A stretch of 40,904 nt of DNA, taken from positions 1-40,904 of IMG/VR virus record IMGVR_UViG_3300001920_000006; one strand, 5' to 3'. A program made the position numbers and the translations under genes. The stretch comes from a virus. Each line of letters starts with the position of its first letter. Position 1 is the first letter of the stretch. The notes beneath the pieces were generated by a model. That model searched no databases. It was given only the letters and a program-made list of their open reading frames with translations, and was not told the DNA's origin. Shown here piece after piece: positions 30,099-37,815 of the stretch.

Positions 30099-30568
30099 GC
30101 CGCACGCTCACCCTCGCCACGCGCCAGGCGGTCAACGCCGCCGAGACCGAGGAGGTGTTCCTGGTGCTGCTGACCATCACGGTCGCCGGCAGCGCCCAGC
30201 CCATCCGCGTCGTCAACGACCACGCGAACCTGGTGTCCCGCGGGCAGACCTTCGCCGGCTTCCCGTTCGAGATCGAGCTGCCGGGCGAGACCGAGGACAG
30301 CGTGCCCACCGTTCGGCTGCGGATCGACGCCGTCGACCGCAGCGTGATCGCCGCGATCCGCGCCGCCAGCGGCGACGTGGACGCCAGCATCGAGGTGGTG
30401 CGCGCAGCAGCCCCCGACACGGTGGAGGCCGGCCCGTTCCGCCTGCGCCTGACGCGCTGCGACTACGACGCGCTGGTGATCGAGGGCGAGCTGGCCAGCG
30501 AGGACGTGCTGAACGAGCCGTTCCCCGCCGGCCAGTACATCCCGGCCGACTATCCGGGGCTGTTCTGA
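30095..30568 (+). CDS. DUF1833-like minor tail protein
   Basis: This is a 157-aa DUF1833-like protein: LATRQAVNAAETEEVFLVLL, VNDHANLVSRGQTFAGFPFE and CDYDALVIEGELASEDVLNE. In many siphophages it sits between the distal tail protein and the NlpC/P60 protein, as here, forming the baseplate hub. ATGA overlap upstream; its stop overlaps the next ATG. Confidence 0.82.
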   Translation: MSRTLTLATRQAVNAAETEEVFLVLLTITVAGSAQPIRVVNDHANLVSRGQTFAGFPFEIELPGETEDSVPTVRLRIDAVDRSVIAAIRAASGDVDASIEVVRAAAPDTVEAGPFRLRLTRCDYDALVIEGELASEDVLNEPFPAGQYIPADYPGLF

Positions 30569-30987
30569 TGGTCCCCGCACCCGCCTGGGCCGCGGACTTC
30601 ATCGGCCTGCCGTTTGCCCCCGCTGGCCGCACGCGCGCGGGCTGCGACTGCTGGGGCCTGGTCATGCTGGTCTACGCGGCGCGCGCCGGTTTCGCGCTGC
30701 CCGGCCACACCGACATCGCGTGGGCCTCCGCCCGCGACAGCGCGGCCGTCGGCGAGGGGATCACGCGCGTCGCCGCCGACTGGATCCCCGCTTGGGCGCA
30801 CGAGCTGCGCGCGCTGGACGTGCTGGTGATGCGCGTCATGGGCCACCCGATCCACGTGGGCGTCATGGTGGACGCCAGCGCCTTCCTTCATGCCTACGAA
30901 GGGACGGACAGCATCCTGGAGCGGGTCGACAGCCCCGCCTGGCACCGCCGCATCGTCGGCGCGTACCGCCATCCGAGGCTGGCGTGA
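30568..30987 (+). CDS. NlpC/P60-type tail tip peptidase
   Basis: This is a 139-aa cysteine peptidase. AGCDCWGLVMLVYAARAG places the nucleophile at C28, with the catalytic His at H96 in HPIHVGVMVDASAF. The length and position before the J-like protein match the phage cell-wall peptidase that helps tail penetration by cutting peptidoglycan. No lysis role is implied. TGATG-like coupling with both neighbours. Confidence 0.88.
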   Translation: MVPAPAWAADFIGLPFAPAGRTRAGCDCWGLVMLVYAARAGFALPGHTDIAWASARDSAAVGEGITRVAADWIPAWAHELRALDVLVMRVMGHPIHVGVMVDASAFLHAYEGTDSILERVDSPAWHRRIVGAYRHPRLA

Positions 30988-33900
30988 CCGAGGTCGGCCT
31001 GATCGTCGCGCCGCGGCCGTTCTCGGCCCAGCGCCACGTGGTCACCGCGCCCGCCGGCGGCACGATCGCCGAGCTGGTGGCGCACGCGCCGATCGACCCC
31101 GCGCTGCGCGCGCTGTGCCAGGTGTGGCTGGTGGATCCCGTGCGCGGCGACGAGGCCTTGGTGCTGCGCGCGAACTGGCACCGGGTGCGGCCGAAGCCCG
31201 GCATGCAGCTGCTGCTGCGCGTGGTGCCGCAGCGAGGCCGCGGCGGCGGCGGCAAGAACGTGCTGCGCACCGTGCTGGCGATCGCGGTGGTGGTGGCGGC
31301 CACCGCGCTGGGCGGGCCGCTGGCTGGCGCGCTGGGCTTCACCGCGGGCACCACCGCGTTCGCGATCGCCTCGGCCACCATCAGCCTGGGCATCACGGTC
31401 GCCGGCAACCTGCTGCTGAACGCGCTGGTGCCGGTGGGCAAGCCGAAGATCTCCGCGCTGTCCTCCCCCGCCGGCGCCGCGGCCGATGCGCCGTCCTCGC
31501 CCACGCTGTCCATCACCGGCAGCCAGAACCGCGCGAACCCCTACGGCGCCGTGCCGCGGGTGTACGGCCGCCACCGCGTGTTCCCCACCCTGGCCGCCCC
31601 GCCGGTCAGCGAGCTGGTGGGTGACGAGCAGTACCTGCGCCTGCTGTTCGATTTCGGCTACGGCCCGCTGGCACTCAGCGACTACCGCATCGGCACCACG
31701 CCGCTGGGCGAGTTCGAGGGCGTGCAGATCGAGGGCCAGCCCGGCTGGCCCACCGACCCGCCGATCGGCCTGTACCCCAGCCAGGTCGCGCAGGACGAGC
31801 TGGCGATGCGCCTGCTGCTGAACGCGCCGCAGGTGCTGGAGACGCGGGACGCGACCGACGAAATCACGCTGGACATCACCTGGCCGAACGGCCTGGCCAG
31901 CTACGACGCGCAGGGGCGGCGGCAGGATCAGCAGTCCAGCGTGTCGGTGGATTTCGCCCCGGCCGGCACGGAGTTCTGGGTGCCCGGGCCGCGCATCGAC
32001 GTGATCGCCGCGACCGAGGCCGCGCTGCGCCGCGGCATCCGCATCGTGCCCGGCGGGCGCGGGCGGTGGCGGGTGCGCGTGACCGTGGTGTACGAGGGCG
32101 GGCCGCCGCAATCGGCCGTGCGGAAGGACGTGTTCCTGACCGCGCTGCGCTCCATCCGGTGGGAGGCGCCGGTGCGCGCCGCCGGCCGCTGCCTGGTGGC
32201 GCTGCGCATCAAGGCCACCGACCAGCTCAACGGCACGGTGGACGAGTTCAACGCCATCGCGCAGGCGGTGCTGCCGGTCTGGACCGGCACCGGCTTCGGC
32301 TTCGCGCAGACGCGCAACCCCGCCTGGGCGTACCTGGACGTGCTGCGCGGCAGCGCCAACGCCCGCCCGATCGCCGACGATCGGATCGACCTGCCGGCCT
32401 TCGCGGCCTGGGCGGCGGAGTGCGACCAGATCATGCCCGACGGGCAGCCGCGCCGCGCCTTCGACGGCGTGATCGACTTCCGCTCCACCGTGTTCCAGGT
32501 GCTGCAGGACATCGCAGCCGCCGGCCGCGCGACGCCGGCGATGCGCGACGGCAAGTTCAGCATCGTGCGGGACGTCCCGCAGAGCGTGCCGATCCAGCAC
32601 TTCACGCCGCGGAACAGCCGCGGGTTCAAGGGCACCAAGGCGTTCCCCCGCCGGGTGGACGCGCTGCGCGTGCGCTACATCGAACCTGCGCGCGACTGGA
32701 GCCAGCAGGAGGTGGTGGTCTACGCCGACGGTCAGAACGCGGCCACGGCGCGCACCATCGAGCCCCTGGAGATGTTCGGCGTCACGCACGCCGCGCAGGC
32801 CTGGCGCGAGGGGCGCTACCACCTGGCCGTCGCCCGGCTGCGGCCGGAAACCTACTCCATCGAGACCGACATCGAGCACCTGGTGTGCACCCGCGGCGAC
32901 CTGGTGCGCGTGTCGCACGACGTGGCGCTGTGGGGCGGCGGCGCGGCCCGCGTGCGCGACGGGGAGGCGGCCGAGGCCGTCACGTTCGGCGGCGCGCCGG
33001 TGACGTTCGGCGGCGGCGCGGTGGAGTATTCCTCGGCCGCCGCTGCCGGGCTGGTGCGGCTGGATGACCTGGTGGTGCTGCGCGGCGGCCGGCCGAACGT
33101 GCTGCGCTGGCGCGCGGCCGACGGCACGTCGCGCATCCACGGCATCGTCGACGTGGCGGCCGACACGGAAACCGACGAGGTGCAGCTGGCCTCGCCGCTG
33201 CCCGGCGTGCTGCCGCAGCCCGGCGAGCTGGCGATGGTGGGCGAGGCCGGCCGCGAGACGGTGGAGCTGCTGGTCAAGTCCATCACGCCTGGCCCCGACC
33301 TGTCGGCGACGCTGGTGCTGGTGGACGCGGCGCCCGCGGTGCACCAGGCGGAGAGCGGCGTGATCCCGCCCTTCGATCCGCAGCTTTCGATCCCGCCCAC
33401 CCTGCTGCCCACGGTGCCCCGCGCGCCGGTGATCGAGAGTGTGGACACCGGCACCGCCGGCCTGCTGCGCGGACAGGACGGCACCGTGCTGGCGCGCGCG
33501 GCGGTGACCCTGCGGCCGGCGGATGCCGAGACGCTGGCGATCGGCGGCTGGCAGCTGCGCAGCCGCGTGGCCGGCAGCGGTGCGCCGTGGAGCCAGGTGT
33601 CCGCCCCCGGCGGCGGCCGCACCGTGCTGTTCAGCGCGCCGCTGGAGGAGGGGACGGATGCCGAGCTGCAGGCCCGCGCGCTGACCGCCGACGGCCGCGC
33701 CAGCGCGTGGAGTGCGCCCACGATCGTGCCGGTGGTGGGGAAGACCGCGCCGCCGGCGGACGTGACCAACTTCCGCATCAGCGGCCGGGTGCTGGACTGG
33801 GACCCGGTGCCGGACGCCGACCTGGCCGGCTACGCCATCCGCTGGGCCCCGGGCCGCGCCTTCGGGTGGGAGGCGGCGACGCCGGCGCATGGCGGCCTGC

Positions 33901-34757
33901 TGACCAGCAGCCCCTTCACCCTGGACGAGCGGCCGGCCAACACCACGACCCTGCTGATCAAGGCGGTGGACAGCGGCGGTCGGGAGAGCGCGACGCCGGC
34001 CGCGATCGTGACCGACCTGGGCGACCCGCGCATCGAGAACGCGGCGGCGCTGATCGACTTCCGGGCGCTGTCCTGGGCGGGCTCGGAAACGGGGTTCACG
34101 CCCGTTTCAGGGGACCTTCTGGCGGACGAGGCGCCGGGCGGGCCGATGTGGGGTGACGCCGCCCTGCTGCTGTACCCGGACGAGCCGTCGCCGATGTTCC
34201 CGGGCGTCGCCTACGTCGCGGCCGAGTACATCGCTGAGGTGGACTTCGCCGACCTGCCGGCCACCAGCCGCGTGGTGCTGCGCCGGCAGATCGAGGGCGA
34301 GCCGGTGGCGATCGACTATCGCGCCAACCCGCTGATGTTCCCCTCCGGCGGCGCGCCGATGTTCCCCAGCGACCCCGCGCCGATGTTCGCGCAGGCGCCC
34401 ACGGACTGGCTGCCCTGGCCGGGCGAGCTGCGCGGCGTGGGGCAGTTCGACCTGCGGGTGCGCGTGGGCGCCGGCGAGCAGCGCGGCCGCATCGTGCAGC
34501 TGGCGGCCGCGGTGGATGCGCCCGCGATCATCGAGCCGCGCGAGGACGTGGCGATCGCCGCGACCGACACGCGCGTGCCGCCGCTGGCCGATTTCCGGTT
34601 CATCAGCGCCGTCACCGCGTCGCTGCAGGGCGGCACCACCGCCCGGCGGATCGAGGTGGTGAACCGCGACCCCGACCTCGGCCCGCTGATCCGCGCCTTC
34701 GACGCCGCGGGCACGCGCGTGGCCACCACGCTCGACCTCGTCCTCCACGGCTACTGA
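30984..34757 (+). CDS. Tail tip/host specificity protein (lambda J-like)
   Basis: A GTG start at 30984 gives 1257 aa. The N-terminal ThiS/gpI-like part (1-85) and a long hydrophobic stretch (about 90-150, TVLAIAVVVAATALGGPLAG and ISLGITVAGNLLLNALVPVG) precede the J-type core (QNRANPYGAVPRVYGRHRVF near 185; later DEITLDITWPNGL and VDEFNAIAQAVLPVWTGTGF). Fibronectin-like segments lie near 900-1010. The last 250 residues hold three repeats of a P(M/L)MFPS-type motif (SPMFPGVAY, NPLMFPSGG, APMFPSDPAPMFAQAP). It determines contact with the cell envelope. Confidence 0.88.
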   Translation: MTEVGLIVAPRPFSAQRHVVTAPAGGTIAELVAHAPIDPALRALCQVWLVDPVRGDEALVLRANWHRVRPKPGMQLLLRVVPQRGRGGGGKNVLRTVLAIAVVVAATALGGPLAGALGFTAGTTAFAIASATISLGITVAGNLLLNALVPVGKPKISALSSPAGAAADAPSSPTLSITGSQNRANPYGAVPRVYGRHRVFPTLAAPPVSELVGDEQYLRLLFDFGYGPLALSDYRIGTTPLGEFEGVQIEGQPGWPTDPPIGLYPSQVAQDELAMRLLLNAPQVLETRDATDEITLDITWPNGLASYDAQGRRQDQQSSVSVDFAPAGTEFWVPGPRIDVIAATEAALRRGIRIVPGGRGRWRVRVTVVYEGGPPQSAVRKDVFLTALRSIRWEAPVRAAGRCLVALRIKATDQLNGTVDEFNAIAQAVLPVWTGTGFGFAQTRNPAWAYLDVLRGSANARPIADDRIDLPAFAAWAAECDQIMPDGQPRRAFDGVIDFRSTVFQVLQDIAAAGRATPAMRDGKFSIVRDVPQSVPIQHFTPRNSRGFKGTKAFPRRVDALRVRYIEPARDWSQQEVVVYADGQNAATARTIEPLEMFGVTHAAQAWREGRYHLAVARLRPETYSIETDIEHLVCTRGDLVRVSHDVALWGGGAARVRDGEAAEAVTFGGAPVTFGGGAVEYSSAAAAGLVRLDDLVVLRGGRPNVLRWRAADGTSRIHGIVDVAADTETDEVQLASPLPGVLPQPGELAMVGEAGRETVELLVKSITPGPDLSATLVLVDAAPAVHQAESGVIPPFDPQLSIPPTLLPTVPRAPVIESVDTGTAGLLRGQDGTVLARAAVTLRPADAETLAIGGWQLRSRVAGSGAPWSQVSAPGGGRTVLFSAPLEEGTDAELQARALTADGRASAWSAPTIVPVVGKTAPPADVTNFRISGRVLDWDPVPDADLAGYAIRWAPGRAFGWEAATPAHGGLLTSSPFTLDERPANTTTLLIKAVDSGGRESATPAAIVTDLGDPRIENAAALIDFRALSWAGSETGFTPVSGDLLADEAPGGPMWGDAALLLYPDEPSPMFPGVAYVAAEYIAEVDFADLPATSRVVLRRQIEGEPVAIDYRANPLMFPSGGAPMFPSDPAPMFAQAPTDWLPWPGELRGVGQFDLRVRVGAGEQRGRIVQLAAAVDAPAIIEPREDVAIAATDTRVPPLADFRFISAVTASLQGGTTARRIEVVNRDPDLGPLIRAFDAAGTRVATTLDLVLHGY

Positions 34758-34775
34758 CAGCAGGGGATCGCCGCC

Positions 34776-35693
34776 ATGGCCGACCTTCCGACCAATACCG
34801 AGCTGACCGGCGTGACCGTCACGCAGGGGCAGTTCCGCACCAAGCTGGCCCAGCTGCAGGACTTCCTGCGCGACGCGTTCGGGGCCACGGGCACGGTGGC
34901 GAGCATGCGCACGGCGTTCGGCCTGGGTGCGCTGGCGCTGCGGGCCAAGGTGCAGACGGGGGACTGCAACCCCGGCGCCATCGGCACGGCGGACATCGCC
35001 GACGGCGCGGTGACCCGCGACAAGCTCCCCGCCGGTTTCGGGCTGACACCCGTGGGCGCCCAGATGGCGTTTCCGCACTCCACCCCGGACCCCGGCTGGC
35101 TGCCGTGCGACGGGCGCCTGTTGAACCGCGTCACCTACGCTGCGCTTTTTGCCAAGATCGGAACCATCCACGGCGCTGGGAATGGTACAACGACGTTCGC
35201 CATCCCGGACAAGCGGGGCCGCGGATCGATTGGTCGCGACAACATGGGCGGCGTCGCGGCGGGTCGCGTGACTGTGGGCATCTCCGGCATCAGCGGCGAT
35301 GTGATCGGCGCGACGGGCGGCGATCAGCGGATGCCGTCGCACAACCACCCGGTCAACGATCCGGGCCATCATCACCCGGTCAGCGACCCTGGACACGCAC
35401 ACCCCGTCAATGACCCCGGTCACAGCCACACAGTCAACTTGATCGTCGGCAGCACCGACACCGCCGCTGGCGCGGTCCGTGCATCGGAAGCGCAGGCGAA
35501 CGAAGTGCCGACCAGTAGAGCCAGCATCAACGGATCCGGAACGGGCATCTCGGTCGCGGGCGCAGGCACGGGGATTGGCGTAGTGGGCAACTTCACCGGC
35601 ATCGTCGTGCAGTTCAACGGCGGTGGCACCGCCCAGAACATGCCGCCCACGCAGGTCGACGATTGGATGATCTTTACCGGGGTCTACAGCTGA
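34776..35693 (+). CDS. Tail collar domain protein with HxH metal-site repeats
   Basis: This is a 305-aa protein. The N-terminal part anchors it to the tip. At about 95-150 lies a phage tail collar domain (GWLPCDGRLLNRVTYAALFA, then TTFAIPDKRGR). At residues about 190-215 there are tandem HPVNDPGH-like units with His-x-His motifs (HNH, HHH, HAH, HSH), as in T4 short fibres where they bind iron. A Gly/Thr-rich beta tip (GTGISVAGAGTGIGVVGNFT) follows. Base composition is clearly less G+C-rich from about 35130 on, pointing to recent exchange. Confidence 0.82.
   Translation: MADLPTNTELTGVTVTQGQFRTKLAQLQDFLRDAFGATGTVASMRTAFGLGALALRAKVQTGDCNPGAIGTADIADGAVTRDKLPAGFGLTPVGAQMAFPHSTPDPGWLPCDGRLLNRVTYAALFAKIGTIHGAGNGTTTFAIPDKRGRGSIGRDNMGGVAAGRVTVGISGISGDVIGATGGDQRMPSHNHPVNDPGHHHPVSDPGHAHPVNDPGHSHTVNLIVGSTDTAAGAVRASEAQANEVPTSRASINGSGTGISVAGAGTGIGVVGNFTGIVVQFNGGGTAQNMPPTQVDDWMIFTGVYS
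35341..35430 (+). repeat. Imperfect tandem repeat coding HxH units in collar protein
   Basis: About three and a half copies of a 24-27 bp unit coding (H)PVNDPGHxH. Third bases differ between copies, so the amino acid repeat is conserved by selection rather than being a very recent duplication. Confidence 0.6.
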
Positions 35694-36115
35694 TGCGCAT
35701 CGTCACGCAGGAGGAAGCGCGGCCGCTGGGCGGCATCCCCGAGGTGGAGCGGCTGGTGAGCGAGCTGCGCGCCGCGCTGGCGGCGCATGCGGGGACCGAG
35801 GGGGTGCCGCCGCCCACCGCGGACCCGCTGATCGAGGCGCTGGCGCGGCTGCCGGCCGACGCGATCACCTGGGACGTGGGCGAGGGCAGCTCCTGGTGCC
35901 GCAAGCTGCTGATCGTCGAGCGGCTGGAGGCGCGCGGCAAGGGCGACGCGGCCGAGGCGGTGCTGGCCGCGAACGGCCCGCTGCGCCGCGCCTGGGCCGC
36001 CTGCACCATGGTGCGCCGGCGGCCGATGGATCCACGCGCGGTGGCCTTCGTCACCGCGCTGGAGGAGGACCCGGCGGAGATCCTGGCCCACGACCCGGAC
36101 CCGGCCAGCGCGTGA
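35693..36115 (+). CDS. Unknown protein after the collar gene
   Basis: This is a 140-aa soluble helical protein (RIVTQEEARPLGGIPEVERL, then PLIEALARLPADAITWDVGE, KLLIVERLEARGKGDAAEAV). Not recognised. TGATG coupling with the collar gene suggests a partner role, perhaps in fibre assembly, but no chaperone family was recognised. Confidence 0.65.
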   Translation: MRIVTQEEARPLGGIPEVERLVSELRAALAAHAGTEGVPPPTADPLIEALARLPADAITWDVGEGSSWCRKLLIVERLEARGKGDAAEAVLAANGPLRRAWAACTMVRRRPMDPRAVAFVTALEEDPAEILAHDPDPASA

Positions 36116-36122
36116 CGCGCCC

Positions 36123-36144
36123 CAGGCCGAACGCGTTCGGCCTG
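36123..36144. repeat. Perfect 22-bp palindrome ahead of the fibre genes
   Basis: The left half is CAGGCCGAACG and the right half is its exact reverse complement. It is the second full copy of the element at 14723-14746 (two internal base changes that keep symmetry). It starts eight bases after the preceding stop and lies 57 bp before the next gene. Compensating changes on both arms indicate that the symmetry itself matters. Confidence 0.6.
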
Positions 36145-36200
36145 AACGGCCCCTCCGCGCGCGCGTAAGCCCCGGCTGAAACCCCCTTCAGGACGCGCGG

Positions 36201-36917
36201 ATGCCCGAACTCAAGGCCGGTGCGAACATCAGCCTCACGCTGGCCGGCAGCGACCTGACGATCGCGGCCACCGGCGGCGGATCGGTGGTCAGCGTCAACG
36301 GCAAGGACGGCGTGGTGGTGCTGAGCGCGGTCGATGTGGGCGCATCGGCGACGGGGCACACCCACGGCCCGACCGGCATCACGGGGCTGACCACGCTGAA
36401 GCTGCTCGGCCGGCACTCCGCCGGCACCGGCGTGGCCGAGGAGATCGGGCTGGACAGCACGATGCGGATCTCCGGCGGGAACCTGGGGGTCGACACGGTC
36501 GACGGGGCCGACGCCCCCGCCGCCACCAGCCCGCTGCCGGACACGGCGATCATCAACGTGATCGAGGGCACCAGCCTGAAGGCCTGGGACGGCGCCGGGC
36601 GCAACGCCTGGGTGCGCAGCGTGCTTGGGCAGAGCGACACCAAGACGGCTAACTACAACGTGGTGCAGGCGGATCACGGGCGGCGGATCATCATGGCCTC
36701 CGCCAGCGCGACCACGATCACGCTGGCGGACCTGGCGAAGGACACGGTGCTGGAGATCCAGCAGGGCGGCGCCGGCGACGTGACCTTCGCGGTCGCTGGC
36801 GGCCTGACGCTGCGGCAGAGCGACGGGCACGCGAAGATCGAGAAGCAGTGGCGGGTGGTGGTGGCGCGGAAGCTCTCCGCCACCGAGTGGTCGGTCGAGG
36901 GGCCTACCAAGGCATGA
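36201..36917 (+). CDS. Tail fibre-like protein
   Basis: This is a 238-aa protein. The N terminus is beta-rich (PELKAGANISLTLAGSDLTI), with GKDGVVVLSAVDVGASATGH then THGPTGITGLTTLKLLG, a fibre-type segment. The C-terminal half (TANYNVVQADHGRRIIMASA, then a beta domain ending in ATEWSVEGPTKA) resembles a small fibre knob. CTTCAGGACGCGCGG precedes the ATG. Confidence 0.7.
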   Translation: MPELKAGANISLTLAGSDLTIAATGGGSVVSVNGKDGVVVLSAVDVGASATGHTHGPTGITGLTTLKLLGRHSAGTGVAEEIGLDSTMRISGGNLGVDTVDGADAPAATSPLPDTAIINVIEGTSLKAWDGAGRNAWVRSVLGQSDTKTANYNVVQADHGRRIIMASASATTITLADLAKDTVLEIQQGGAGDVTFAVAGGLTLRQSDGHAKIEKQWRVVVARKLSATEWSVEGPTKA

Positions 36918-37027
36918 TCGGCGAACTGATCCGCGGCCTGCTTGGCACGTTCCTGGTGATCGGCCTGGTGGCGGGCGTCGTGGTCTTCGTGATCGGCGGG
37001 CTGCTGCTGCGCCTGGTGTTCGGATGA
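36914..37027 (+). CDS. Very small single-helix membrane protein
   Basis: This is a 37-aa frame exactly linking its neighbours with ATGA overlaps at both ends. Almost the whole chain is one hydrophobic helix: LLGTFLVIGLVAGVVVFVIG, then LLLRLVFG, with a charged N-terminal IGELIRG. Its placement among fibre genes is odd. It may be a small inner-membrane protein (holin-like in size), but with one helix and no lysis gene nearby this is only a possibility. Confidence 0.55.
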   Translation: MIGELIRGLLGTFLVIGLVAGVVVFVIGGLLLRLVFG

Positions 37028-37815
37028 CCATACTGCTGCCCACCGCGCTGTACCGTGCACCGGCGGCCGCGCCGCCGGCCGGCGACATCTGGCCGAGCGG
37101 GATGCCGGCGCCATGGTTCGACTTCGATCCCGGGCACGCGGCGTCCGTGACGCTGAACGCCGGCGCGATCGAGGCCGTCGCCGACAAGGGGGGCAGCGGC
37201 GTCAGCGTGTCGCAGGGCACCGCCGGCAGCCGGCCCACGCAGGGCACGCTGAACGGCTACGCGACCGCGCTGTTCGACGGCGTCGACGACATGCTGTTCA
37301 ACACCGATGTCGGCGCCGGCGCGGACGTGCTGGACAACGGCACGCAGGTGGTGGCGACCATCTTCATGCTGGCGAAGCGCATCACGACCATGAGCGGCGC
37401 CACGCGCATGTACGTGACGCTCCGCCGCGGCGCGGTGACCAGCACCACCCAGCGCAGTTTCGAGCTGGGGCAGGATGCCTCGGCCGTGTTCCGCGCCGCC
37501 AGCCGGAACAACGCGGACTTCACGGCCGCCGCGCCGGGCGGGCTGGTGACGGGCGACTGGACGCTGCTGGTGGGGCGGATCAACACCACCAACGTGGCCG
37601 CCGCGCGGAACGGGGCCGCGCTGACCACCGCCACCCCGGTGCGGGTGACGGACGAGATCCGCCAGATAAGCTTCGGGGGCGCCCGCGCGGGCAGCAGCAA
37701 CGGCTTCCAGGCGAACATCGAGATCGCCCGCTGCGGCATCTTCGCCGGCGACCAGGACAGCTACCGGGCCGACATCCGCGCCAACATCAACAGCCGCTAC
37801 GGGCTGAGCCTGTGA
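37024..37815 (+). CDS. Tail protein with concanavalin A-like lectin fold
   Basis: This is a 263-aa protein. WFDFDPGHAASVTLNAGAIE at the N terminus, then GYATALFDGVDDMLFNTDVG, IFMLAKRITTMSGATRMYVT and FQANIEIARCGIFAGDQDSY, fit a LamG/concanavalin A-like jelly roll common in phage tail proteins. It is probably a sugar-binding part of the spike apparatus. It overlaps the next GTG by four bases. Confidence 0.72.
   Translation: MTILLPTALYRAPAAAPPAGDIWPSGMPAPWFDFDPGHAASVTLNAGAIEAVADKGGSGVSVSQGTAGSRPTQGTLNGYATALFDGVDDMLFNTDVGAGADVLDNGTQVVATIFMLAKRITTMSGATRMYVTLRRGAVTSTTQRSFELGQDASAVFRAASRNNADFTAAAPGGLVTGDWTLLVGRINTTNVAAARNGAALTTATPVRVTDEIRQISFGGARAGSSNGFQANIEIARCGIFAGDQDSYRADIRANINSRYGLSL

Noticed and set aside
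30894-33890. 998-codon minus-strand frame opposite the J-like gene
   Set aside because: Antisense shadow with Arg/His/Gln-rich repeats and no motif.
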